Positions 48,380 to 58,129 of a stretch of 64,000 nucleotides of DNA are shown piece after piece. The translations under genes and the position numbers were made by a program. Where the stretch lies: positions 22,951 to 86,950 of the forward strand of contig NZ_JAKGAK010000015.1 in assembly GCF_023061185.1 (NCBI RefSeq). The letters run 5' to 3'. This stretch comes from Chromohalobacter beijerinckii (GTDB taxonomy: Bacteria > Pseudomonadota > Gammaproteobacteria > Pseudomonadales > Halomonadaceae). Below the pieces are notes generated by a model. The model was not told the origin of the DNA. It searched no databases and was given only the letters and a program-made list of their open reading frames with translations. Position 1 is the first letter of the stretch. The number at the start of each line of letters is the position of its first letter.

Positions 48380-51301
48380 ATGGATACCACTCTTTCTTCC
48401 CCTGACAAGGCGTCAGTAGACATCACCGCGCCGCAGCGACTGCGTGTCATCAAGCGAGGCGGTGATGTTGCGGCCTTTGATGGCAGCAAGATCTCGGTGG
48501 CGATCACCAAGGCATTCATCGCCACCGAGGGCGATAACGCCGCAGCATCGTCACGCATCCGTGACTTCGTCCATGAGGCGACCCAGAGCATCGTCGACAC
48601 CTTCCTGCGTCGTATGCCCGATGGCGGCACCCTGCATATCGAAGACATCCAGGACCAAGTCGAGCTGGCCCTGATGCGCGCCGGCGAGCAGAAAGTCGCC
48701 CGCGCCTATGTGCTGTACCGCGAAGAACATGCCCGTGCCCGTCAGCCCCAGAACGGCGATATCGCCAAACCGCACCCCAGCCTCAACGTCACGCAGGCCG
48801 ATGGCACCGTGCGTCCGCTGGATCTGGGCCGGGTCGAGACACTGGTGTTTGACGCCTGCGAAGGGCTCACCAACGTCGAGCCACAGAAGATCGTCGATGC
48901 GTCGCTGAAGAATCTCTATGACGGCGTTTCCATCGATGGTGTATCGCAAGCGCTGACGATGACCGCGCGCACCTTGGTCGAAAAAGAGCCCAACTATACC
49001 TACGCCACCGCGCGACTCTTGCAGGACAACCTGCGTCGCGAGGCACTCTCCTTCCTGGATATTGTCGACGAAGCGACTTACCAGGAAATGGCCGACCTCT
49101 ACGCGCCGGCCTTCAAGGCCTACATCGCCAAGGGCATCGCATTCGACCAGCTCGATCCGCAGCTTGCCGAGTTCGATCTCGAGCGCCTCGGTGCAGCGCT
49201 GGATCACACCCGCGATGCCCAGTTCACCTACCTCGGCCTGCAGACGCTTTACGACCGCTACTTTCTGCACCATGACGACATCCGCTACGAACTCCCGCAG
49301 GTAATGTTCATGCGTGTCGCCATGGGCCTGGCGCTCAACGAGGACGATCGCGAAGCGCGTGCCATCGAATTCTACGAGCTGCTCTCGAGCTTCGATTACA
49401 TGGCCTCCACGCCGACGCTGTTCAACGCCGGCACCGTCAAGAGCCAGCTCTCTTCATGCTATCTCACCACCGTGCCCGATCAGCTCGATGGCATCTACGG
49501 TGCGATTCGCGACAACGCCATGCTCTCCAAGTGGGCCGGCGGCCTGGGCAACGACTGGACCCCGGTGCGCGCGCTGGGCTCCTACATCAAGGGCACCAAC
49601 GGCAAGTCGCAAGGCGTGGTGCCGTTCCTCAAGGTGGTGAACGATACCGCCGTGGCCGTCAACCAGGGTGGCAAGCGCAAGGGCGCGGTCTGCGCCTATC
49701 TCGAGACCTGGCATCTCGACGTCGAGGAGTTTCTCGAACTGCGCAAGAATACCGGCGACGACCGCCGCCGTACCCACGACATGAACACCGCCAACTGGGT
49801 GCCGGACCTGTTCATGAAGCGGGTCTTCGACGACGAAGAATGGACGCTATTCTCGCCGTCCACCTGCCCCGACCTACACGACCTGTACGGCGCCGCCTTC
49901 GAGAAGCGCTACACCGAGTACGAGGAAATGACCCGCAACGGACAGCTCAAACTGTTCAAGCGCGTCAAGGCCAAGGACTTGTGGCGCAAGATGCTGTCCA
50001 TGCTGTTCGAAACTGGCCATCCGTGGATCACCTTCAAGGACCCGTGCAACCTGCGCAGCCCGCAGAACCATGCCGGCGTCGTGCATAGCTCCAACTTGTG
50101 CACGGAGATCACCCTCAACACCTCGGCGGACGAAATCGCCGTGTGCAACCTGGGCTCGGTCAATCTGGCGCAGCACATCGTCGACGGCGAACTCGACGGC
50201 GATAAGCTGAAGAAGACCGTCAAGACGGCCGTGCGCATGCTCGATAACGTCATCGACATCAACTACTACGCCGTGCCGCAGGCAGAGCGCTCCAACTTCA
50301 AGCACCGCCCGGTGGGGCTGGGCTTGATGGGCTTTCAGGACGCACTCTATAAGCGTGGGATCGCCTATGCGTCTCAAGAGGCCGTTGAATTCTCCGACAC
50401 CTCGATGGAGCTGATCAGCTATCACGCCATCGAAGCCTCCAGCGATCTGGCCGCCGAGCGTGGGCGCTATCAAAGCTTCGAAGGCTCGCTATGGAGCAAG
50501 GGCGTATTGCCCATCGACTCGATCGCGAACCTGGCCGAAGAGCGCGGCGCCGACTATATCGAGGTGGATACCTCCACCACGCAAGATTGGGCACGTCTGC
50601 GCGACAAGGTCACCAGCCAAGGAATGCGCAACTCCAACGTCATGGCGATCGCACCGACCGCGACGATCTCCAACATCTGTGGCGTGACGCAGTCCATCGA
50701 GCCGACCTACCAGAACCTGTTCGTCAAATCGAACCTTTCCGGCGAGTTCACCGTGGTCAACGCCTACATGGTCAACGACCTCAAAGAGCGCGGCCTGTGG
50801 GACGAGGTCATGATCAACGATCTCAAGTATTACGATGGCTCCGTGCAGCCCATCGACCGTGTGCCGGACGACCTCAAGGCCCGCTATGCCAGTGCCTTCG
50901 AGGTCGAACCCAAGTGGCTGGTCGAGGCCGCCGCCCGTCGCCAGAAGTGGATCGACCAGGCCCAGTCGCTGAACCTCTACATCGCCGGCGTTTCGGGCAA
51001 GAAGCTCGACGTCACCTATCGCATGGCCTGGTTCCGTGGTCTCAAGACCACCTATTACCTGCGTGCGCTGGGCGCCACCTCGGTGGAAAAATCCACCGTC
51101 GATCGCGGCAACCTCAATGCCGTGGGCAACGCCGATAGCGGTGCGGCGCCATCGACTCAGCCCGCCGCCAGCCCAGCGGCCAGTGGCGCCTCCGGCGAAG
51201 CACGCGGCATCGACGACTTCCTGAACGGCAAGAGTGGCAGCGGCTCGCGAGCGCCTTCGGCAGGCGATATCGACGAGCTCGGCTGCGAGGCTTGCCAGTA
51301 A
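48380..51301 (+). CDS. nrdA: Class Ia ribonucleotide reductase, alpha subunit
   Basis: Catalytic subunit that reduces ribonucleoside diphosphates, 973 residues. Two ATP-cone domains in tandem: residues about 20-115 (RVIKRGGDVAAFDGSKISVAI) and 133-225 (VRPLDLGRVETLVFDACEGL), as in Pseudomonas NrdA; then the ten-stranded barrel with STPTLFNAGTVKSQLSSCYL, NLCTEITLNTSADEIAVCNLGSVNL and MAIAPTATISNICGVTQSIEP. A flexible Ala/Ser/Pro linker leads to the C-terminal redox pair CEACQ. The strong promoter region upstream carries DnaA and NrdR sites. Followed 114 bp later by nrdB. Confidence 0.97.
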   Translation: MDTTLSSPDKASVDITAPQRLRVIKRGGDVAAFDGSKISVAITKAFIATEGDNAAASSRIRDFVHEATQSIVDTFLRRMPDGGTLHIEDIQDQVELALMRAGEQKVARAYVLYREEHARARQPQNGDIAKPHPSLNVTQADGTVRPLDLGRVETLVFDACEGLTNVEPQKIVDASLKNLYDGVSIDGVSQALTMTARTLVEKEPNYTYATARLLQDNLRREALSFLDIVDEATYQEMADLYAPAFKAYIAKGIAFDQLDPQLAEFDLERLGAALDHTRDAQFTYLGLQTLYDRYFLHHDDIRYELPQVMFMRVAMGLALNEDDREARAIEFYELLSSFDYMASTPTLFNAGTVKSQLSSCYLTTVPDQLDGIYGAIRDNAMLSKWAGGLGNDWTPVRALGSYIKGTNGKSQGVVPFLKVVNDTAVAVNQGGKRKGAVCAYLETWHLDVEEFLELRKNTGDDRRRTHDMNTANWVPDLFMKRVFDDEEWTLFSPSTCPDLHDLYGAAFEKRYTEYEEMTRNGQLKLFKRVKAKDLWRKMLSMLFETGHPWITFKDPCNLRSPQNHAGVVHSSNLCTEITLNTSADEIAVCNLGSVNLAQHIVDGELDGDKLKKTVKTAVRMLDNVIDINYYAVPQAERSNFKHRPVGLGLMGFQDALYKRGIAYASQEAVEFSDTSMELISYHAIEASSDLAAERGRYQSFEGSLWSKGVLPIDSIANLAEERGADYIEVDTSTTQDWARLRDKVTSQGMRNSNVMAIAPTATISNICGVTQSIEPTYQNLFVKSNLSGEFTVVNAYMVNDLKERGLWDEVMINDLKYYDGSVQPIDRVPDDLKARYASAFEVEPKWLVEAAARRQKWIDQAQSLNLYIAGVSGKKLDVTYRMAWFRGLKTTYYLRALGATSVEKSTVDRGNLNAVGNADSGAAPSTQPAASPAASGASGEARGIDDFLNGKSGSGSRAPSAGDIDELGCEACQ

Positions 51302-51415
51302 ACCCGGCTACGGGCTACGAGTTTCGGGCAGCGAGCCGCTCGAAGCTCGAAGCGAACACAGTCTAGCCACCGGCGTCATGCCCTGACGCCGCCAGCGAAA
51401 GAACAGGACAGACAT

Positions 51416-52672
51416 ATGTTGAACTGGGACGAATTCCACGAAGACACGGTTGATGACGAGAGTGCCGCCGCCAAGCCTCAGAAGCCCGCGCCGGCCACTA
51501 ATCCGGCAGCGCAACCTGCGGCCCCGGAACCCGAGCAAGTGCGCGAAAGCGCATCACGCTACCAGGTAGCCGATGAAGATCGGCTAGCGCGCGCCCGCAA
51601 GTCCCTGGACGAGCTCGATGTCGCTGCCGGCTTGGAAGAGCTGGAAATGGGCGCAGCGCGTATCGAGGTCGACGACAAGAAGATGATCAACGCTCGCGCC
51701 GACCTCAATCAGTTGGTGCCTTTCAAGTATGAGTGGGCGTGGCAGAAGTACCTGGACGGCAGCGCCAATCACTGGATGCCCCAGGAAGTGAACATGAACG
51801 CCGACATTGCACTGTGGAAAAGCAATGACGGCCTGACCGAAGACGAGCGCCGTATCGTCGAGCGCAGTCTGGGGTATTTCTCGACCGCCGACTCGCTGGT
51901 CGCCAACAACCTGGTGCTGGCGCTTTATCGCCTGATCACCAATCCCGAATGCCGCCAGTACCTGCTGCGCCAGGCGTTCGAAGAAGCGATTCACACTCAC
52001 GCTTACCAGTACTGCGTGGAATCGCTGGGCATGGATGAAGGCGAGGTCTTCAACATGTATCGCGAGGTGCCCTCGGTCGCCGCCAAGTCGGCGTGGAGCC
52101 TCAAGCACACCCAGTCGCTGGCGCGTCCGGACTTCCACACCGGCACGCCGGAAACCGATCAGGAGCTGTTGCGCAATCTGATCGCCTTCTACTGCGTGAC
52201 GGAAGGCATCTTCTTCTATTGCGGCTTCAGTCAGATCCTCTCCATGGGTCGGCGCAACAAGATGACCGGCGTCGCCGAGCAGTTCCAGTACATCCTGCGC
52301 GACGAATCGATGCACCTGAACTTCGGCGTCGACATGATCAATCAGATCAAGATCGAGAATCCGCACCTGTGGACGCCCGAATTCCAGGACGAGGTCACCC
52401 AGATGATCATCGAGGGCACCGAACTGGAAATCGCCTATGCGCGCGATTCCATGCCGCGTGGCGTGCTGGGCATGAACGCCGCGATCATGGAGGAGTACCT
52501 GCACTTCATCTGTAACCGCCGCCTGGCGCAGATCGGCCTGAAGGAGCAGTACCCTGGCGCAGAGAACCCGTTCCCGTGGATGAGCGAGATCATCGACCTG
52601 CGCAAGGAGAAGAACTTCTTCGAGACGCGCGTCACGGAATACCAGGTCGGCGGCGCCCTGAGCTGGGATTGA
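51416..52672 (+). CDS. nrdB: Class Ia ribonucleotide reductase, beta subunit
   Basis: Radical-generating subunit, 418 residues. The di-iron and radical residues are intact: [16 protein letters not shown] gives the ExxH ligands and the tyrosine four residues later; a second set lies in [14 protein letters not shown] and [10 protein letters not shown]. The first 70 residues are an acidic and proline/alanine-rich extension ([18 protein letters not shown]) not seen in E. coli NrdB (376 residues) and probably disordered. AGGACA precedes the ATG. Shares the nrdA transcript. Confidence 0.96.
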   Translation: MLNWDEFHEDTVDDESAAAKPQKPAPATNPAAQPAAPEPEQVRESASRYQVADEDRLARARKSLDELDVAAGLEELEMGAARIEVDDKKMINARADLNQLVPFKYEWAWQKYLDGSANHWMPQEVNMNADIALWKSNDGLTEDERRIVERSLGYFSTADSLVANNLVLALYRLITNPECRQYLLRQAFEEAIHTHAYQYCVESLGMDEGEVFNMYREVPSVAAKSAWSLKHTQSLARPDFHTGTPETDQELLRNLIAFYCVTEGIFFYCGFSQILSMGRRNKMTGVAEQFQYILRDESMHLNFGVDMINQIKIENPHLWTPEFQDEVTQMIIEGTELEIAYARDSMPRGVLGMNAAIMEEYLHFICNRRLAQIGLKEQYPGAENPFPWMSEIIDLRKEKNFFETRVTEYQVGGALSWD

Positions 52673-52696
52673 CACCTCACATGTAAGGTTTCGAGT

Positions 52697-52725
52697 GGGC
52701 CGTGTCATGCGACATGGCCCGCTTT
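52697..52725 (+). terminator. Terminator-like hairpin after nrdB
   Basis: Ten-bp stem GGGCCGTGTC/GACATGGCCC with one G-T pair and an ATGC loop, then GCTTTG. The T-run is short, so termination may be incomplete. Confidence 0.55.
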
Positions 52726-52797
52726 GCGTCATGTACTCGGTATCGGTAGGCTTGCCGCCGTTCCCACTCCCTACCCGACATCGCGAAAGGTAAGAAC

Positions 52798-53775
52798 ATG
52801 CAACTCGGTATCATCGGACTCGGCCGCATGGGCGGCAATATCGCCCGACGCTTGATGCGCGGCGGCCACGACGTCGTCGCCCATGACCGCGATCAATCCA
52901 TCGCCTCGGCGTTGATCGAGGACGGTGCCGCCCCGGCGGACTCCTTGGCTACGCTGGTGGATCAACTGGAAACGCCACGCGTGGTGTGGGTCATGCTACC
53001 TGCCGGCGACCCCACCGAGGAAACGGTCAATGCCTTGGCCGAGCGGATGGACGCCGGCGACATCATCATCGACGGCGGTAATACCTTCTACAAGGACGAC
53101 ATTCGCCGCGCCAAGGCGCTAGCGCTCACGGGCATCCATTACGTGGACGTGGGCACCTCGGGCGGCGTTTGGGGATTGGAGCGCGGCTACTGCATGATGG
53201 TCGGCGCCGAGCAAGAGATCTTCGCTCATCTCGATCCACTGTTCGATACCCTGGCGCCCGGTCACGGTAATCTGGAGCGCACGCATGGCCGCAACGCCCC
53301 GCATGACAGCGCCGAGCGTGGCTATATCCATGCCGGCCCGGTAGGCGCCGGGCATTACGTGAAGATGGTCCACAACGGGATCGAGTACGGCCTGATGCAA
53401 GCCTACGCCGAAGGCTTCGAGTTGATGCAGAGCAAGTCATCGCCGGACCTTCCGGAAGACGAACGTTTCGATCTCAACCTCGCCGACGTAGCCGAAGTCT
53501 GGCGTCGCGGCAGCGTGGTCTCATCCTGGCTGCTCGACCTCACCGCCCAGGCCCTGACCGGCGACCCCAAGCTCGATCATTACTCCGGCGCCGTCGCCGA
53601 CAGTGGCGAAGGCCGCTGGACCATCGACGCCGCCGTCGAGCAAGGCGTCTCCACCCCGGTACTAGCCAACGCCCTGTTCGCGCGTTTCAACTCGCGCAAG
53701 GACAGCACCTACGCCAATCGTTTGCTCTCAGCGATGCGCTTCGGTTTCGGCGGCCACGTCGAACCGCCGAAGTGA
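52798..53775 (+). CDS. gnd: 6-phosphogluconate dehydrogenase, decarboxylating (short form)
   Basis: Oxidative decarboxylation of 6-phosphogluconate to ribulose 5-phosphate. At 325 residues it belongs to the short YqeC/Gnd2 class rather than the 470-residue E. coli form. N-terminal Rossmann motif [22 protein letters not shown], then [34 protein letters not shown], and the catalytic helix [21 protein letters not shown] with Lys and His-Asn. ATG 52798 has GAAAGGTAAG just upstream. Stands alone after nrdAB. Confidence 0.93.
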   Translation: MQLGIIGLGRMGGNIARRLMRGGHDVVAHDRDQSIASALIEDGAAPADSLATLVDQLETPRVVWVMLPAGDPTEETVNALAERMDAGDIIIDGGNTFYKDDIRRAKALALTGIHYVDVGTSGGVWGLERGYCMMVGAEQEIFAHLDPLFDTLAPGHGNLERTHGRNAPHDSAERGYIHAGPVGAGHYVKMVHNGIEYGLMQAYAEGFELMQSKSSPDLPEDERFDLNLADVAEVWRRGSVVSSWLLDLTAQALTGDPKLDHYSGAVADSGEGRWTIDAAVEQGVSTPVLANALFARFNSRKDSTYANRLLSAMRFGFGGHVEPPK

Positions 53776-53796
53776 GCGCTGATTGAAAGCCGTGGA

Positions 53797-53825
53797 GCCT
53801 GCCGCCGGAAGCGCCGGCGGCAGGC
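53797..53825. terminator. Strong hairpin between gnd and the LysR gene
   Basis: Twelve-bp perfect stem GCCTGCCGCCGG/CCGGCGGCAGGC with a 5-nt loop, between convergent genes. No T-run on either strand. Confidence 0.5.
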
Positions 53826-53826
53826 A

Positions 53827-54741
53827 CTAGCGCAACGCCCCGGCTGGCGCATCCACCTCGGCACACGTCAGCACATGAGTGACGAAACGGCGCACACGCA
53901 CGAGTTCGCCGAGATGCTCGGGGTGCACCAGGTAGTAGGCGTCGGGTCCCTTGAGGACGTGCGGCCAGGCCAGAGACAGTCGGCCTTCGGCCAGCTCGGT
54001 GTCGACGAAGAAACGCGGCACCAGGGCAAGACCACCGCCACTCATCGCCGTGCGGATCAGCATCTGGAAGGTCTCGAAGCGAGTGCCGTGGTAACTGCGC
54101 TCGGTGGTGATTCCCTGGCCGGCGAACCAGCGGTGCCAGGCATCAGGGCGCGTGGAGAGGTGCAGCAGGCGGCACTCGGCCAGCTCTGCGGCACTCGCCG
54201 GCTGCTGACGAGCTAGAAATTCGGGGGCGCCGACCGCGACCACCTCCTCGTCGAACAACTTGTGGCACTCCAGTTTCGGCCAGCGACCATGCCCGTGGAA
54301 GACGGCCACGTCGATACCTGCCTGATCCAGGTCGAAGGGCTCGACATGGTCGCTAACGCTGAGGTCGATGTGCGGGTTGGCGTTCAGGAAGTCGGGCAAC
54401 TGGCGGGCCAGCCAGCGGGCCCCGAAGGTCGGCAGGCAGGCCACTCGCAACACCTCGCCCTGCCCGCTGTAGCTCATGATCGCGTTCGCTGACATCTCGA
54501 TCCGGGCCAGAATCTTGCGTACTTCAGTAAGGTACAGCGCGCCCTCCGGCGTCAGCACCAGGGTGCGGCGCACACGCCGGAACAGCTTGTGCTGCAGGTA
54601 CGCTTCGAGTTGCGCCACTTGCTTGCTGATGGCGCTCTGGGTAATGCTCAGTTCGTCGGCGGCACGTGTGAAACTCATATGCCGTGCAGCCGCCTCGAAG
54701 CACTGCATGGTGATGGTCGAGGGCAGGTGGCGTGCCGTCAT
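53827..54741 (-). CDS. LysR-type regulator (GcvA-like)
   Basis: Transcription factor of 304 residues. N-terminal helix-turn-helix with TMQCFEAAARHMSFTRAADEL, SITQSAISKQVAQLEAYLQHKLF and RRTLVLTPEG (residues 10-60), followed by an effector domain (VACLPTFGARWLARQLPDFL, GIDVAVFHGHGRWP, GLALVPRFFVDTEL) resembling the GcvA/AmpR group. ATG 54741 is chosen because GGAGAAG lies eight bases before it; ATG 54792 would add 17 residues. Divergent from hglS, so it may regulate it; the ligand is unknown. Confidence 0.88.
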   Translation of the reverse strand: MTARHLPSTITMQCFEAAARHMSFTRAADELSITQSAISKQVAQLEAYLQHKLFRRVRRTLVLTPEGALYLTEVRKILARIEMSANAIMSYSGQGEVLRVACLPTFGARWLARQLPDFLNANPHIDLSVSDHVEPFDLDQAGIDVAVFHGHGRWPKLECHKLFDEEVVAVGAPEFLARQQPASAAELAECRLLHLSTRPDAWHRWFAGQGITTERSYHGTRFETFQMLIRTAMSGGGLALVPRFFVDTELAEGRLSLAWPHVLKGPDAYYLVHPEHLGELVRVRRFVTHVLTCAEVDAPAGALR

Positions 54742-54960
54742 GCGTCTTCTCCGCGACGGAATGAATTCGCAACGCTCATGCTGAAATCTCATGCCCAGGT
54801 TTTATTCAAAGCGTTCAAGCGTAATACATGAGCTAAAGGAATGGGTAGCGCGCTTTTTTTCGTTTGCCGATGCGATGGGGCTCTGGTCTCATCACCTCCA
54901 TGATGGACACCGCGCTCACGAACGGCGCTGGGCCCTTGTTCGACTTGAGAGGTACCTCCG

Positions 54961-56328
54961 ATGACAACCCTCGTTTCCCATCACGAGATTCGTGACCGTT
55001 TTTCCAAGGCCATGTCGGCCATGTATCAGGACGAGGTGCCACAGTACGAAACCCTGCTCGAGCTGGTGGCGGAAGTGAACCGCGAGACCCTCGAGCGCGA
55101 CCCCGAACTGGCCGAGCGACTCGCGACCCACGACGAACTGAATCGCCTCGGCGTCGAGCGGCACGGTGCCATTCGTGTCGGCAGTGCCGAGGAACTCGCC
55201 ATGCTGCGCCGGTTGTTCGCGGTGATGGGCATGGTCCCGGTGGGCTACTACGACCTCTCCGAAGCCGGCGTGCCGGTACATTCCACCGCCTTCCGGCCCA
55301 TCGACGACGAGGCCCTGGCGCGCAACCCCTTCCGTGTCTTCACGTCCTTGCTGCGCCTGGAACTGATCGAAAGCCCCGAGCTGCGCGAGCGTGCCGCCGG
55401 TATCCTCGCCAAGCGCGACATCTTCACGCCCGGCGCCCGGGAAATGATCGAGCTCAGCGAACGCCAGGGCAGCTTGACCGACGAGCAGGCCGAGCGTTTC
55501 GTGGCCGAGGCGCTGGAGACCTTCCGCTGGCACCAGGACGCCACCGTGGACCTGGACACCTACGAGGCACTGCATGCCGAGCATCGGCTGATCGCCGATG
55601 TGGTCTGTTTCCATGGGCCGCACATCAATCATCTGACGCCGCGCACCCTGGACATCGACGAGGTCCAGCGGCGGATGCCGGCGGCGGGAATGAACCCCAA
55701 GGAAGTCATCGAAGGTCCGCCGCGTCGCGCCTGCCCGATCCTGCTGCGCCAGACCAGCTTCAAGGCCCTGGAGGAGCCGACCCGCTTCGCCGGCGATCGC
55801 CAGGGCACCCACACCGCACGCTTCGGCGAGATCGAACAGCGCGGCGTGGCGCTGACGGCCGAGGGACGCGCCCTCTACGACCGGCTGCTCGGCGAGTCGC
55901 GCCGACGCACCGCCGGCCTGACCAACGAGGCGCACCAGCGCGTGCTGGCCGAGGTCTTCGCCGACTTCCCGGATAGCGAGGCTGAGCTGCGCCGCCAGGG
56001 CCTGGCCTTCTTCGAATACCGGGCGACCGAAGCGGGACGCGAGGCTGGCGCGGTCGCCGAGACCGAGGTCGAGCGGTTGATCGAGCAGGGACTGATCACG
56101 GCCCGGCCGATCACCTACGAGGATTTCCTGCCGGTCAGCGCGGCCGGCATCTTTCAATCGAACCTCGGCGGTGACGGTAGCCAGGCCTATGCCGGTCACG
56201 CCAATCGCGAAGCCTTCGAGGAGGCACTGGGCGCGCCGGTCACCTACGAGCTGACGCTCTATGCCGAACGCGAGCGGAGTTCTCTGGATGCCGCCCTGAC
56301 GTCTCTGGGCATCCCGCCAGTCCGCTAG
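54961..56328 (+). CDS. hglS: 2-oxoadipate dioxygenase/decarboxylase (HglS, DUF1338)
   Basis: Fe(II) enzyme of 455 residues that converts 2-oxoadipate to D-2-hydroxyglutarate in D-lysine catabolism. The DUF1338 family is recognised from GYYDLSEAGVPVHSTAFRPID (residues 96-117), FRVFTSLLR, HGPHINHLTPRTLDID, FRWHQDATVD and the C-terminal YEDFLPVSAAGIFQSNL. His ligands in VPVHSTAFRP and HINHLTPR and a late Glu in TYELTLYAER are the likely metal site; their assignment is from the family. Other lysine-pathway genes are not in the window. The TAG stop falls within a repeat element. Confidence 0.85.
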   Translation: MTTLVSHHEIRDRFSKAMSAMYQDEVPQYETLLELVAEVNRETLERDPELAERLATHDELNRLGVERHGAIRVGSAEELAMLRRLFAVMGMVPVGYYDLSEAGVPVHSTAFRPIDDEALARNPFRVFTSLLRLELIESPELRERAAGILAKRDIFTPGAREMIELSERQGSLTDEQAERFVAEALETFRWHQDATVDLDTYEALHAEHRLIADVVCFHGPHINHLTPRTLDIDEVQRRMPAAGMNPKEVIEGPPRRACPILLRQTSFKALEEPTRFAGDRQGTHTARFGEIEQRGVALTAEGRALYDRLLGESRRRTAGLTNEAHQRVLAEVFADFPDSEAELRRQGLAFFEYRATEAGREAGAVAETEVERLIEQGLITARPITYEDFLPVSAAGIFQSNLGGDGSQAYAGHANREAFEEALGAPVTYELTLYAERERSSLDAALTSLGIPPVR

Positions 56329-56471
56329 GCGCTGTCTGAAAAGTCGACGAGCGAAGGTCAGACAAGGCAAAAATCAGCGAAAAGGCGGAGTTTACGGAGT
56401 GTAAATGAGCATTTTGAGCTGATTTTTAACGCAGTATGGCCGAGCGCAGACAGTTTTCAGACAATGCCTAG
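56325..56471. repeat. 147-bp inverted-end repeat between convergent genes
   Basis: Ends are an inverted repeat CTAGGC-N2-TGTCTGAAAA: left copy 56325-56342, right copy 56454-56471, differing only at the two N positions. The inner part has AAAAATCAG pairing with CTGATTTTT and a TTTAC/GTAAA hairpin. No coding capacity. The outermost bases hold the TAG stop codons of both flanking genes. The structure resembles small dispersed palindromic elements; other copies cannot be checked here. Confidence 0.65.
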
Positions 56472-57223
56472 GCGTCCTGCCCCAGCGAACGCCGCCAGCG
56501 AGCCTCCAGGCTATCGGGGCCGCTGGGCCCGAACAGTGCGCGGGATTCGCCGCGATACCAGGCCCACATCTGGTCGCCGTAGCTGTAGTGCCACCACTCG
56601 CTGGGCAGGTTGGCGAAGCCGGCATCAACCATGGCGTGGTAAAGCACTCGCCGCCGATCACGGTAAGTCCGCGTCGCGGCGTCATGGGCATGATGCTCGA
56701 AGTAGACGGTATGCGAGGCGGGCCGCGCTTCATCGAATGCCGAGCCCATCTCCAGCAGCATCCCATCAGCATCGCATAGCGCTACATCCACCGCCCCACC
56801 GGTGAGATGCGGGCTAGGGCACTCTGGTCGATCGCTGGGCGGCGAGACAAATGCCCGAGTCATCGCCCACAGGTCCGCCTCGTCGAGATCCGCGTAGCGC
56901 GCTTCCACCATTCCCAGCAGAGTGTCATACAGATGACGCTGCACGACATAGGGCCGCCAAGCATCCAGCACCACCAGTCCCAGGCCGTCCGGCAGGCTCT
57001 GAGCCACCTTGAGAAGCCGCCGATAGACCGCCTCCCGCGCCCAGCACTCGGGCACCGCCCCGGGGACCCCCAGGGCATGATAGAGGGGCAAGGTGCGCAG
57101 CATCGGCGCGGCGAGGCTGACCGGGTGCAACGCCCCGCCCTCGTCGACGATGGGAATGGCTGCGATCGCCTCCCACGGCGGCTCGGCGATGGGTTCGATG
57201 GGACAAAGCGTCGAGTCAGTCAC
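56468..57223 (-). CDS. ddpX: D-Ala-D-Ala dipeptidase (VanX/DdpX type)
   Basis: Zinc peptidase of about 251 residues that cleaves D-Ala-D-Ala or similar dipeptides. Signatures of the VanX/M15D family: LVVLDAWRPYVVQRHLYD, SPHLTGGAVDVALCDADG (first His and Asp ligands), MGSAFDEARPASHT, and FANLPSEWWHYSYGDQMWAWYRG with the catalytic Glu and last His ligand (EWWH). The start is uncertain: the frame stays open another 330 bp upstream across the small gene on the other strand; GTG 57223 is a reasonable choice, but without a clear ribosome site. No signal peptide, so cytoplasmic. Confidence 0.82.
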   Translation of the reverse strand: MTDSTLCPIEPIAEPPWEAIAAIPIVDEGGALHPVSLAAPMLRTLPLYHALGVPGAVPECWAREAVYRRLLKVAQSLPDGLGLVVLDAWRPYVVQRHLYDTLLGMVEARYADLDEADLWAMTRAFVSPPSDRPECPSPHLTGGAVDVALCDADGMLLEMGSAFDEARPASHTVYFEHHAHDAATRTYRDRRRVLYHAMVDAGFANLPSEWWHYSYGDQMWAWYRGESRALFGPSGPDSLEARWRRSLGQDA

Positions 57224-57340
57224 GTTCAAGGGGTTCGTTTCCAAGAAGTGGCCATCATACGAACGGCCATGGGGGATAAGATTGATTCCAATCCGCAACC
57301 GGCGTAGCGTGAAGGCGTCGAATTCACAGGAGACTGGATC

Positions 57341-57463
57341 ATGGCGGAAGCCAAGAGTGTCATCAAACGTGTCTACGTTCCCACCTATGTCCGCGATCTG
57401 CCCAATGGCGAGCGCGTGACGGTGCCCGGACACTACAAGAAGACACCCACGCACTCGAGCTGA
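57341..57463 (+). CDS. 40-residue protein of unknown function
   Basis: Small gene in the gap upstream of the dipeptidase. It begins MAEAKSVIKRVYVPTYVRDL and continues with GERVTVPGHYKK, ending THSS. ATG 57341 has an AGGAG eight bases upstream and the stop is followed by an intrinsic terminator 53 bp later, so it has all the marks of a real transcript. The protein is basic, without a membrane segment. The V-x-GHY core recalls short conserved hypothetical proteins, but no function is known to me. It overlaps only the antisense of the dipeptidase frame's open upstream extension. Confidence 0.7.
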   Translation: MAEAKSVIKRVYVPTYVRDLPNGERVTVPGHYKKTPTHSS

Positions 57464-57515
57464 CGTCAGTGATCGGGGCACGCCTCGCCCTTGCGTGGGC
57501 AAGGAACGAACCATG

Positions 57516-57545
57516 AACGCCCTGCCGGTTGGCAGGGCGTTTGTC
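57516..57545 (+). terminator. Intrinsic terminator after the 40-residue gene
   Basis: Perfect 11-bp stem AACGCCCTGCC/GGCAGGGCGTT with a GGTT loop, then TGTCATT. It could also serve the convergent lipoprotein gene on the minus strand. Confidence 0.65.
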
Positions 57546-57566
57546 ATTGATCCCATACATCGCGCG

Positions 57567-58103
57567 TCAGCGGCTCAGGTCGACCTCACGCGTCTGACCG
57601 ACGCCGACCTCGATTTGCTTCAGGATCAGCGGGCTGCGCGAACCGTCAGGCAGGCGCACGCTTCCGGCCACATAGAACACTCCCGCAGGGATACCGGTAG
57701 CCTCGAAATATCCGTTGTCGTTGGTCTTGGCGTAATGCGTATACTCACGGGCACGTGGGTCCGCAGGCTCGATGCGCTTCCCTGCCAGCGCGGCTTCGGC
57801 AGCCTCGGCGGAATAGCGCGTAGCCGGTGCGATCGACACGGTTTCGTTTTTGCCCACCAGCGTGCCGGCGGACGAGGACATGTAACGCAGCCGCCCTTTG
57901 ACGACGCCTGAACCATGCTTATCCAGCTTGGCGTATTCCTCGGCAGGAAACGCAACTTGACGTTCGACGGCGCCCGCCGGCGTGCCTTCGCCGGCTTCCT
58001 CGATATCGACGGGCTGCGTCGGTCCACCTGTCGGTAGCATCTCGCAGCCGCTCAGCGCCAGTCCTACCAAGACCAGCCACCATCCCGTGTGTATATATCT
58101 CAT
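57567..58103 (-). CDS. Lipoprotein with carboxypeptidase-regulatory-like fold
   Basis: Predicted lipoprotein of 178 residues: MRYIHTGWWLVLVGLALSGC ends in an LSGC lipobox. The rest contains GVVKGRLRYMSSSAGTLVGKNETVSIAPAT and ...TNDNGYFEATGIPAGVFYVAGSV, a repeated beta pattern like carboxypeptidase regulatory domains, which often carry surface decorations. ATG 58103 is used; GTG 58115 is possible. Function unknown. Next gene upstream, on the same strand 26 bp away, is ybhB-like, so they are probably co-transcribed. Confidence 0.72.
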   Translation of the reverse strand: MRYIHTGWWLVLVGLALSGCEMLPTGGPTQPVDIEEAGEGTPAGAVERQVAFPAEEYAKLDKHGSGVVKGRLRYMSSSAGTLVGKNETVSIAPATRYSAEAAEAALAGKRIEPADPRAREYTHYAKTNDNGYFEATGIPAGVFYVAGSVRLPDGSRSPLILKQIEVGVGQTREVDLSR

Positions 58104-58129
58104 TCCATGAGCCACCTTTGTGAACGAGC

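Noticed and set aside
54916..56370. Long minus-strand open frame opposite hglS (484 codons)
   Set aside because: It is the complement of a well-recognised DUF1338 gene; its translation shows no family motif and the GC-rich codon bias makes such frames common.
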